Positions 54,970 through 64,000 of a stretch of 64,000 nt of DNA are shown here, one piece after another; position 1 is the first letter of the stretch; each line of letters opens with the position of its first letter. A program made the position numbers and the translations under genes. The stretch is from Puccinia triticina (lineage: Eukaryota > Basidiomycota > Pucciniomycetes > Pucciniales > Pucciniaceae). The stretch covers positions 372,001 to 436,000 of the forward strand of contig NC_070562.1 of NCBI RefSeq assembly GCF_026914185.1, read 5' to 3'. The notes below the pieces were generated by a model. It had not been told where the DNA came from, searched no databases, and saw only the letters and a program-made list of their open reading frames with translations.

Positions 54970-55643
54970 ATTAGGTGATAGGAGTGAATGCTCAAGATGA
55001 GTTTATTCGATACACTTTATAAAGATTTGTTATTGATATATAAGGGTTGTTATGAGTATAGTTGTAAGTGTGGAGAGTACAAGGTGGTGAGTGAATCACT
55101 GATGAGTAATAAACTGAGGAGCTACAAATGAGGGGGAGAGAGCCCCTTATATAGACAAATGTGAGGGATTTTAGCTCCAGGGCAGCCCCAGTGAGGGATT
55201 TTAGCTGGCCTGCGCTGTGTACAATTTATGCGAGGGGTGCATGCATGATGCAGGGAACAATGGCATGTGATGCAATAAAACCAAACAAAAGTGGAGGTGA
55301 AAGTTCTAGAATGCGGAGAACAATGGCACAGACTGCAGTGGCAGTGCTGGATGATGTCATGCAGCTAGAAAACAAAGGCAAAATAATATATGCAGTGGAG
55401 ATACCATGGAGTAGGGAAAGGTGGCTTGAGGTGCGTGACAGGGGTCAACAGGGTGCTACAGGTTGTCCGGAGGGTCTAACTTCCAGTGCAGTGGGGCTAC
55501 AGTTACACTTTCAGTGGAGACTAGGGGGTAATTTGGCCGTAGATTCCATTTCTGGGGTCCATATGGTCGTACCATGAGGCATTATATGACTAATTACGCA
55601 AATGAGAGAAAAACTTTTGATTTTTCCCATTTTGTATACCACA
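54846..55643 (-). repeat. 3' LTR of the right-hand gypsy element
   Basis: A 798-bp LTR, TGTAAGACTC to GTATACCACA on the plus strand. Similar to the 933-bp LTRs at 17226 and 23594 at both ends (CTCTGCCCTTCT, AAGACCCACCAAGCTCAGC, TTCCATTTCTGGGGTCCAT) but diverged and shorter in the middle. Confidence 0.85.
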
Positions 55644-56904
55644 TTCTCCCCCAACTTATTGTCTGTCCCCAGACAATTCGCCGTGAAAAAGTGCCCCGTT
55701 TAGATTTTTGAAAGCTTGAAAGTTGAGTTTGCACAGCTGTCATTCCAGAATTCTGGAATATTGGCTTTCTTTTGTCGCTGGAGTACCATGGAGTGAAGTT
55801 TGCACAAAAATTGGATTTTGTGATTTTTGAGGTGCTTTGTGAGCTGGAAAATTTTTCATGTCTGGGAGTCAAAGTGCTGCGCGCAGTCCGCAGCTGCGCA
55901 GTTGCGCAGCGCCGCAGCATGTGACTTCGTGTCGCCGTTGTACGTAGTTGCCGCGCTAGAGCTCCAGAGTGCGCGCGCTTGAAGCCGCGAGCCCGGATCA
56001 ACGAGTATTGATCGGGGACCCGTACGCTGTTCCTGAGTAAACGGGCCATGGGCCCGGGTGCTCTGTGTTGATCGCGCCCGCCCGTTCTGTTGTCGAGTAG
56101 TGATCGGGGGCGCGCGCTACCCGTCCAGTCTGTCTGATCCCCCCGTCTGCGATGCCGGCCGATCGTGTTTGGCTCCGACCATACCTGAGGTCCGACTCGG
56201 ATCATAGATAATCCTCCTGACACATAGTTCGTTGCCCACGATTCATCAAGCTGTCTTCGCCTCCACCACCGCTAGCCTCAGGAACGAATTCGAGCTCGCT
56301 TCTGCAGTCTCGAGCTGCATGGGACCAAACTTCGCGACCTTCCGGCGTCTTCTCGATCCAAACGACCTCCAAACAACTCACAAGCCAACTTCGCCGACCA
56401 CCTCCTCCATCTCCCGGGGCGGATTCCTTTGAGGCGCACTCAGTGCCTCAGAGCCAATCCGTCGATTTCGCCGCCTCCTGCCGCCGTCACCAGCCTTCAG
56501 GATTGAACTCGAGCTTGCTTCTGCGGCCTTGAGCTGCAGGAATTCGATCCCCGCTTCGTTCTTCCGGACAGCCAAAGCTGAGCCCATAAGGTATGTAATG
56601 TTATTTGTTTATATTAAGTTTATATTGCTTCAGCTGCATTGTCTTCCAGCTGAAGCCCTTTCATCCTTTACTCAGTACGTTATGCTCCGGTTGGGACGTC
56701 CGGGTCATGACCGGCTTCATGACGGGTGCGTTTGGTTATATTACCTCGGCCATCGCCCGCCGAGCCGTGATCAAAGGATCCGAACAATGAGGCAGGGCCC
56801 TCAAGCCTTTGTTGTCGCCAGGCAGCCAGGTAAGTCGTCTACTCGCATCCTGATTCCTGGTGATGTCCGGCCATACGGGCAAGGCTGATAGGCTATCTGA
56901 AGGG

Positions 56905-56911
56905 TATAAAA
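56905..56911 (+). promoter_or_regulatory. TATA box of the antisense gene
   Basis: TATAAAA on the plus strand, 105 bp upstream of the antisense gene's ATG (57010). The gag-only relative has TATAAAA at 19465 in the same part of its internal region and the same orientation. Confidence 0.55.
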
Positions 56912-57009
56912 CAAGCCTTCTCTCCGTTGATTCAGGTTTCCTCCCCATCATCTCCTCAGCGTCCAACCACCCTTTTGCATTAGTTCCTTCAATCCCCATC
57001 GACCCTGTT

Positions 57010-58394
57010 ATGACTACCTCCTCTAGCCAACCTTCACACCCTTATTATTTACGTCCTCGTGTGAGTTCTGCTGCAAAACAGGTGCGTCCTCCCTTCTTCA
57101 GATTCAACTTTCATCCTTGCTAACGATGCTCTCTTCTGTAGATGAATTCCTCGGTCCTTGATACCATGGGTTTCGATCGAAACCTCTTAAACCACCACCC
57201 TCTTGGGCAGCCATTCCCCAAGGTAGGTTTTCTTTCCCTGTATCTCTGATGTTTTATTATTTCAAGGGAAACTGATCGTTGTGTTCGCCAGACGCCTCGT
57301 GCTGATGCGCCTGCTGAGCCGCCAACCCATTCTTCACTTGATCACATGAACTGGACCCAGGACCAGCGTGACTATCTCTCAAACTCGCTGATGATGTCTG
57401 ACATCTGTCTTGAGTCCCCGGTGGCTCTTCGACCGTTCATTGTTGGCGATGCAACCATGCAGACTTTAGAGACGGTAAGGTATTTTCTTTAGTCATCTTT
57501 GCCCATACTGCCATCTGACCCTATCTTGTGTAGTTCTTGGGTTCTAATAACAGTGATCGGGCCCCTCCGAACGTCCAAACTCTCCTTGGCTCGACTTCCT
57601 CTGCAGCTGAGGTCGCAGCCCCGGCAATCCCTCCCGGTTTGGTTGGGCTTCACCCCCGATTCAGAACTCCAACACCGTATCCAACTTCTAGCCCGCCTGA
57701 GGGTATTAATCCTGTTGCCGGATCGCCGGTCTACTGCCCTCGAACCCCAGATCGCTTGCCTAACCCTGACTCGCCCATCTTCCATCCAAGAGCCCCTGAC
57801 AGTTCCCCAGCGCCGGTAAGTTACTCTTTTGATTCTTTTCTCAGCGCAGAACTGTGCTGATGCCCATTGAGTTGTATATCTACATAGGTCTTATTGTCCA
57901 ACCGAGTTGCTCTTGAAGACTCCTGGACACCGCTACCCGCTTGGACAGTTCGTCCTCGCGGCCTTCCATTGCAGCCCAAAACTCAGCAGGCTATCGAGGT
58001 GGATGAGTTGGCTTCTACTGAGAACGAGCCGGCCCATCCCAGATCCGAAATCGATGAACTTTCTGACCACGATAATGAACCCATTGAGGGCTTCCCGCGC
58101 ATCCCTTCGCCGTCTGTTCGCGGTGATTATGGTATAACGGAATTTCCCTTCCTTCGCCCTCATCAAATCGAAGCGCTTCTTACCCGCCAACACGGTATTG
58201 TCCCAACGACTCCCGCCACGGTTGAACCAGCTATCCTTTTTCATTTCTATGTCGGAATGGTCGAGGACTTTGTTGCGTTCTCTAACCGCAACCCTTCTCC
58301 GAATGGATTCGACCACATGGAACGTATCGACCTTTTTCAGGCCTGGGCCCATCGATATCTGACCACCGACCATCTTGTTTGTCAAGCCAATTGA
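57010..58394 (+). CDS. Five-exon antisense gene inside the gypsy element, unknown function
   Basis: Exons 57010-57081, 57142-57222, 57292-57474, 57534-57815 and 57888-58394 give 374 aa. All four introns (60-72 nt) are GT-AG and phase 0, and every join is stop-free, which is unlikely by chance. The protein starts MTTSSSQPSHPYYLRPR, continues with MNWTQDQRDYLSNSLMMSD and ESPVALRPFIVGD, then a Pro-rich linker (exon 4), an acidic segment (EIDELSDHDNEPIEGFPRI) and a C-terminal block FLRPHQIEALLTRQHGIV ... FYVGMVEDFVAFSNRNP. I recognise no family. It lies opposite to gag-pol, between pol and the 3' LTR, the place where some plant Ty3/gypsy (Tat-lineage) elements carry antisense ORFs. Captured host gene, element-encoded regulator, or a Gag-like second gene are all possible. 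Confidence 0.65.
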
Positions 58395-58836
58395 CCAAAA
58401 GTGAGTTTCTATCTATCTTTTTTTTTTTTTATGCATTATTATTTTTATACTAATTATTTTTGCTTTGCTTTTTCTTTTAGTCGCCTATGCTGCGTGTTTC
58501 CTGGGGTAAAATCGTCACAAAACCAAAAAAATCAATAGATAATAGAAAAAAAAATAAAAAAAACTTATATGAGGTAAAACTAAAAAATGTATTATTCTTT
58601 TCTTTTTATCTCTTGTACAGTAGGCTAGTCTCTTTTTATCTTTTGATTATTAGCCTGAAATATATATACCAACACCCCTCCCCCAACTTAAACAGGTTGT
58701 CCTCAACCTTGCTTGAGAAGTGAGTTTTTAATGTTCTGAATGACTTCAACATAGAGAAAATGTGTTGTTCAAGAATAACCCAAAGAGAAAAATTTCAATT
58801 TTAAATATAATACTTTTGCTAGGGAGAAAAACATTC
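58395..58836. other. Convergent gap between antisense gene and pol
   Basis: Very AT-rich with T- and A-runs. It holds a polypurine-like motif (58675-58688 on the minus strand) followed by GGTTGTCCTCAACC, a copy of which also follows the internal motif at 20431. A third motif lies at 58856-58867. Confidence 0.5.
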
Positions 58837-61800
58837 TCAAATAGAATGTTGTTTTCTCCCCCAACTTGGAGATGGGCACCAATTCAGATTGTTGTCCAGT
58901 TCTTCATCAGAATCTTCATGCAAATTTTCACCAGTGTCGTCCTCATCCGACAAATCAGGTTGATCTGGATCCTCGTCTTGTTGGATCTCCTCAAGTTCAC
59001 GTCCACGTGGGTAAAAGCGTTTGATATGAGAAGCTGCGTAAGCCCTTTTAAGTTCCACACCATCCAATTCCTCCAAGATATACGACCCCTTTGGATTCTA
59101 AAAGGACCATTCCATTGGTTAAGAAAAAGCTTTCCCCATTGGTCCTCCAAGCTTTTATTGTAAATTAAAACTAGTTCGCCAGGATCAAGAGGGTTTCGGA
59201 GTCTTGCTGCCATTTTTCGGTCCCAGTACCGAACAGAGGATTCTCTAGCTTTCATTAGTTTCTCGTGAGCTATTTCCAGAATTTCGTTCCTCCTTTCTAA
59301 TTGCTTTGTTCGAGCTTCTAACAGCTGTTCTGTAGTTTTGATTTCCGTCCAATCAATTCCTAGATAGGTGTCCATTTCTAGATCCACAGGTAGCACCGCT
59401 TTTTGTCCAAAAACAAGTTCAAATGGTGAGTAACCTGTTGTACGTTTTGTCGAAATCCTGTCTGAAAAAAGCACTAGAGGTAGATATTCTCTCCATTTTC
59501 CTCCAGACTCGCCGCACATCTTGATCAATGTGTCTTTAATTGGCCGGTGTCCTCTTTCTATCATGCCGTTGGCCTCCGGATAATAAGGTGTAGGCGGTTT
59601 GAAAGTTGCACCAATCTTTTCCACAGCTTTGATAAATTCATTTTTGAATTCGGGTCCATTGTCCGCCGTAACCGTCTTGATTACCCCATACCGATAAACC
59701 CATTCCTCCAAGAGAAATTTTCCAATTGTTGCCGCTGTGAGTTTGACCAAAGGAGCTGCCTCTACCCATCCTGATAAGTCATCTCGAGCCACAAGTAAAT
59801 ATTTATATCTTCCAGCCTTGATGTGGCAGACATCCAACGCTACTCGTCCGAATAAAGTGTTTTCACCAGTTGGGTTTCGAATTTCCCTAGGTACCAGTGG
59901 GTCCCTTTTTTGACATGGTTCACAGCTTTTTACCCATAAGCGAACCTTTTTCTTCAGACTTGGCCACCAAAATCGGCAGACTAGGCGTTGGTATGTTTCT
60001 TCAAGTCCTCGATGACCGAGTTCCTCGTGAACCTTCCGTAAGAGCTTACTTTGATACGAGATGTTAGAAATTACTAGTTGCGCCATTGGAGAGTGCCGGC
60101 GCATCAGTCGTCCATCCTGAATAAAATAATTTGCTGATTTTCGTTTGAGTTTCTGAAATTCTTCAGGATCCAATCCTTGTGGTTTACGCAGGGTTTGTAA
60201 ATAGTCCTTGAGATCTTTCCAAAATCCAGATGATTCCCATTCTAGAATACTTGTGGACATTGAGCATGTTCTAAATCGGGAGCAGACTTTAATCAGTGGT
60301 TCCTCTTCATCAAAGTCGTCTGAATCGTTATAAAACTTGTCCTCGTCATCGCTTATAGGTCTTCTCGACAATGCATCTGGTAAAGTAAATGTCTTCCCTG
60401 GCTTATGTACCATATCAAATGAGAATAGCTGAATGAAAGCCACCCATCTGGTCATAGGTGCATTGGGAAGCGAAGGAGAGTTGATCATTTGGATTAGGGA
60501 TTGAGCATCGACTTGTAACTCAAAGTGTTGACCCCAAAGAAGTGTCTGTAATTTCTTGAGGATCCTAGCTACGCCACAGAGCTCTAACTTTGGCTGGGAA
60601 TATTTCAATTCCACCGGTGAGAAGACAACTGATTTGTAGAGAACTGGTCGAATAAGTCCTGTTTGTAGTTCTTGCTGAGAAAGTACTCCTCCTGCCGCGA
60701 TGAAGCTGGAATCCACGGCTAAGATAATAAGTCCGGCATCTTCAGAATAGTCAAGGCTTTTCAAGGTGATGTCTTCTCCAATGATCTTTTTGAGAAGGTT
60801 GAAAGCTTGATCACAGTCCTTGTCCCAGGCCCATTCGACATCCTTTCGTGTGAGTTTCCTGAGAGGTGCAGCAATCTCTGACAGATTTTTAATAAAAATT
60901 CTGACATAGGTTACTATTCCCATGAAGCCTCGGAGTTCTGTGACATTATTTGGAGTAGGCCAGGTTGAGATTTTGTTTTTCTTCTGGGATGACACACGCC
61001 TTCCTCCTCTGCAAACCACATGTCCAACAATGTCCAAAGCTGGTACACAACACGCAAACTTCTTTCCTGAGATGGTAAGTCCTGCTTCTTCAATCCGAAA
61101 TAAAACTCTTTCAAGAGTTTGAGCGTAATCCCAAATAAACCGCCGAATTCCCGGATTTTCTTCTAGTGCCTCGTTGTTGTATGTTGAAACAGGTCCTTTT
61201 ATACCACCATTGTCAATAAATACGCCTACGTGTTCCGGTATCTCGTCCTGGAGGATCCACATCATTTGAGCTTGGTAAACCGCCACAGAATTTGTTGCTC
61301 CTTGGGGAAGTCTTGTAAGTTGGAATCTTCCTAGTGGTGTATCAAATGTGGTTAAGGGTCTTGATTCTGGGGCCAATTCTCTTTCGTCGTAGCCGCCCAT
61401 GATGTCGCCTAGTCCGTAACAGGCGCGTCCTGCAAAGGATTCCACAAATTCTTCTGTTGCAGGAGGTAGCCCAGCATCCTTGATGGTAACCTTGTTCATT
61501 TCTTGTAAGTCGTGAACTATTCTTAGTTTTCCATCATGCTTTAGGACACAGAAAACTGGACTAGAATAGCTGGATGTTGATTGTTTGTAAAGTTTGTTTC
61601 GTATACGTTCCCGTACTTGTTCCACATATTCGTCCTTAATTGCCGCAGGTATTGGAATTGGCTTCTTCTGCCAAGGTTGGTGATCCACTACTGGTATAAT
61701 ATAAGGCAAACCGTAGGAATGCTTCAAAAGCCCTCTTTCTTCTGGGGTGAATGCTATAGCCTTCTCTCGAATTATAATTAAGTGCTTGAAGAGCTTCAAT

Positions 61801-62270
61801 TCTTCTTCCCAAAGCCATCCTTCCGGTCCAAAATTGACTACCTTTAGGCGTTCTTCTGTAATCCTGGCGGTGGGTTTGAATTCTGGAGGATTTGGTGTGA
61901 GTGGTGTCTTGTACGGATCTCGTGAGAGTGGTGGTCGTTGAAGAGGCGGGTTTAGCGTTTGCGGAATAGGTTCATTAATGGGCCGAATTTTCTTTGCTAC
62001 TGGTTTGTATTTGGTCATACACCATAGACTTCCATCCTTCCAACTTTGACATAACTTTGCTTGAAATGCCAAGCCCAAACCCTTTTCGAATAGCTTCCCA
62101 ACTCTATTGTTGGTAGGTTGGTGTGAAGCTAATAATTTTACACTATTGATAGACGGAATACATTTGAGAAACTTGGTTGATTCAGCTGTCCCATTAGTCC
62201 TTGTTAGTCCCGGTTTGATGGATAGAATCTTCGAGAAATATTTTATAGTTTGTTTTTGTAGTTTCTCCAA
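58837..62270 (-). pseudogene. Gypsy Pol (RT, RNase H, integrase), frameshifted at its C-terminus
   Basis: Minus-strand ORF from 62270. RT: SSPVFCVLKHDGKLRIVHDL, FQLTRLPQGATNS; the catalytic motif, normally [YF]xDD, reads VFIDNGG, with Asn codon at 61209-61211. RNase H: ILAVDSSFIAAGG and FTLPDALSRR. Integrase: a zinc-binding HEELGHRGLEE ... CEPCQKRD, catalytic ALDVCHIK, VTADNGPEF and NGMIERGHRP. The ORF formally ends at 58884, but its last about 70 residues are out of frame. After NGPFRIQ the true frame continues as NPKGSYILEELDGVELKRAY and ends at 58837, so a one-base indel lies near 59100. No chromodomain was seen. Protease is in the separate upstream ORF. Confidence 0.85.
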
Positions 62271-62374
62271 TAAGTACAGAAAGGATGTTTCGAGCCAGTC
62301 TAAAAAACCCAGTGTTCAAGACATAGCCTGCTCGACCAGCTGTAGCAAGCTATTCCCTAAGTGAACACCGGTGA

Positions 62375-64000
62375 TCATAAAAAAGATTGAGTAGGTTTCT
62401 TTGAAAACATCCGATGTTCTTCACCTCCTTCTCCTGTAGACCCGTGTTCAGTGGCTGGCATAAGTATGTTTGTGCTCAGATCCTTCCGATTATTCCAGCC
62501 TTTCCCTTGTCCAATTCTAGCCAAGGGTACAGAAACTCTTCTGCCTTTTGATCCTTGGAAAGAGAGTGTCTCGCCGGTTTCGTGGTATTCCAACGTACAT
62601 TCGTAGTCAAAAAGAAATGGTCTTCCAAGAATGCATTCTTGTGCTTTAGGTGAAACAAATAGGTGAGCAGGTCCGGAGAATCGACCAATTGCTAACGAGC
62701 AGTTTTCCGCCACACCGTTTATGTCACATCTAGCACCGCCAACTCCTTTCATGGGTATGTCTACTGAAACCAATTCCAAATCCAAGTCTTCTGCAACTGA
62801 TCGGGGTATGACATTTACCATAGATCCGGAATCAACCATGAAGTCTACTTTTGCTCCCCCCACTTCGGCAGTTACATATCCCAGAGCACAACTATAATAA
62901 CACGGGTCTGAGATATCTTCGTCTTTCTGGGGTGTAGTCATTGCAGCTGAAACTTTGGTGGATTCCGTAGCAATGTAGGTAGCACTGTTTTTACCCGGAA
63001 GGCGTCCTTGAAGTTTGGCAATGACTTGTTCCGTGTATGATGGTGAAATAGCCGTAAGCTGGGCAAAAGTTGTCGGAATTTTTACTTGGTCTAAATCTTG
63101 TAGTAGTGATTCCTCCGGAGAATTTTTCTTGATACTGATAGGTGCCCTTTCTTGACTCCATATTTTCTCCGGTGCCTTTCTAGGATTTTCCTGTTGAATT
63201 TCTGCTAATTCGTCCTCCACATCAATGTCCATGCCGTCTTTTTCTGGTTCTTGGATCCTCACGCTACGCCGACCTTTCTGAGCTTCAGATCTTGTAATTG
63301 CATGAGTTCTCAGATAGTTTTCTGCACCAAGTTGAGGTGGTTCCCATTCGACAGTCTGAGCTGAGCTTTGCATCATGGGAGTGCTTCCGTTATTTTGTCT
63401 TGATTCAGCTAAGTTTCTAATTGCATCTTGCATGGCGGGATCTGCCAAAGCACTTGCCACTACTGAACGGATTGGCCGAGATGGGTTCCAAGGAATGTGT
63501 TGTCCATTTGGTAAGTACCACTCTTTCCCCTCTCTCTTCACCAATCCTTGACTCTTGTCTTTAATGAATTCTGGGCATTGTCCGGTAGAGTGCCCTTCCC
63601 GTTTACAATAGTAGCAGATTGTAGATTCATATAGTGGGGTGGATGGTCTTGGCGCTTCGCGAGAAAATTCTTGTCTCTCCACTGGTCCCTTTTGATAAAC
63701 TGGTGCCGTGTTTTTAAGCTGCTGCTTAAGCGATGCCAACTCCTGTTGGACTTCATTTAACTTCTGTTCTACTGCTTTGTCATTTGGGGTTTCTTGTAAC
63801 ATTTGTTCTCGCCGTTTCCCGTCACCTTTCCTAGCCTCTAGATTTTTCTGCATAGCTTGATTTGACTCGGAAAAGCTTGAGAAATTGACATAGCCTTTGT
63901 TAATTCGGATTTCAGTTTCTGCCGCTGTCACAAGGTCATCCCATTTAGGTGCCTTATTGCTTCCATCCTTGGCTTTTGGAAGTTGTCCCTTGTTGACTAG
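62375..64000 (-). CDS. Gypsy Gag-protease polyprotein (5' end outside window)
   Basis: The minus-strand frame is open across the right edge and ends at 62375. It shows a Gag C-terminus (WDDLVTAAETEIRINKGYV, a charged Lys/Glu segment), a CCHC zinc knuckle CYYCKREGHSTGQCPEF, an SRPIRSVVAS linker, and an aspartic protease with VDFMVDSGSMVNVIPRSV and a following CILGRPFLFDY flap-like block. About 100 nt with stops separate it from pol, so pol expression needs reinitiation, bypass or a separate message. No internal stop was seen. Confidence 0.88.
   Translation of the reverse strand, partial: LVNKGQLPKAKDGSNKAPKWDDLVTAAETEIRINKGYVNFSSFSESNQAMQKNLEARKGDGKRREQMLQETPNDKAVEQKLNEVQQELASLKQQLKNTAPVYQKGPVERQEFSREAPRPSTPLYESTICYYCKREGHSTGQCPEFIKDKSQGLVKREGKEWYLPNGQHIPWNPSRPIRSVVASALADPAMQDAIRNLAESRQNNGSTPMMQSSAQTVEWEPPQLGAENYLRTHAITRSEAQKGRRSVRIQEPEKDGMDIDVEDELAEIQQENPRKAPEKIWSQERAPISIKKNSPEESLLQDLDQVKIPTTFAQLTAISPSYTEQVIAKLQGRLPGKNSATYIATESTKVSAAMTTPQKDEDISDPCYYSCALGYVTAEVGGAKVDFMVDSGSMVNVIPRSVAEDLDLELVSVDIPMKGVGGARCDINGVAENCSLAIGRFSGPAHLFVSPKAQECILGRPFLFDYECTLEYHETGETLSFQGSKGRRVSVPLARIGQGKGWNNRKDLSTNILMPATEHGSTGEGGEEHRMFSKKPTQSFL

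Larger units (their letters stand above)
54846..64000 (-). mobile_element. Ty3/gypsy retrotransposon with antisense gene, runs off the window
   Basis: On the minus strand: gag-protease (64000-62375), pol (62270-58837), about 3.2 kb with an antisense gene, a polypurine tract AAGTTGGGGGAGAA (55644-55657), and the 3' LTR (54846-55643). The 5' LTR is beyond the right edge. LTR ends (TGTAAGACTCAAAAGTGG ... ACCACA) and parts of the 3' region, such as AGTGCTGCGCGCAGTCCGCAG, match the gag-only element at 17226-24526. Confidence 0.85.

Noticed and set aside
58884..59100. C-terminal ~70 residues of the longest gypsy pol frame
   Set aside because: They are out of frame after a one-base indel; the adjacent frame carries the natural C-terminus.

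Overview
The window reads as transposon-dense nuclear DNA of a basidiomycete, most likely a rust fungus (Pucciniales). The support is short GT-AG introns of about 60-130 nt in every host gene, Ty1/copia and Ty3/gypsy lineages of basidiomycete type, a BAR protein of the Gvp36 type, an ERG25 sterol oxidase, and one large unrecognised protein that looks lineage-specific. The species cannot be fixed from sequence alone. No rRNA, tRNA or CRISPR locus was found.

Host genes are islands: (i) 1316-4554 (+), a predicted 974-aa protein with a signal-peptide-like N-terminus and a serial array of SUMO-interacting-motif-like VIDLT cores on duplicated exons; (ii) 8933-10550 (-), an 8-exon BAR protein; (iii) 24962-26885 (+), a nitrilase-family hydrolase; (iv) 27700-29044 (+), a C-4 methylsterol oxidase (ERG25) with a TATA box; (v) 48931-51625 (-), a many-exon amino-acid permease. 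The rest is mobile DNA.

Mobile elements, left to right: the tail of a copia element (1 to about 540); a TA-flanked MITE (5531-5717); a CACTA-type MITE (8156-8402); a TA-flanked element with about 190-bp terminal repeats (11340-13221), abutting a 13224-24862 Tc1/mariner element with about 285-bp TIRs, a DD34E transposase and a second gene facing it. That mariner is split by a very young gag-only LTR element (17226-24526). Then come a second CACTA-type element holding eight palindromes at an exact 44-bp period (29802-30674), a small hAT-like element (33320-38799) split by a full-length copia element (33581-38660), a 1.65-kb gag-only copia element (38912-40566), a complete but stop-bearing chromovirus (40708-47630), another MITE (47753-47962), a decayed reverse transcriptase (about 52886-53700) and a minus-strand Ty3/gypsy element running off the right edge (54846-64000).

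Four things stand out. The SIM-like exon array is a candidate SUMO-reading protein. The mariner element has two convergent genes whose upstream regions are its own TIRs. The right-hand gypsy element carries, antisense between pol and its 3' LTR, a complete five-exon gene with a TATA box, and its gag-only relative keeps a TATA box in the same place. Catalytic aspartates are replaced by asparagine in two otherwise long-open retroelement polyproteins. Exon boundaries were derived by hand from splice signals and frame and have no transcript support.
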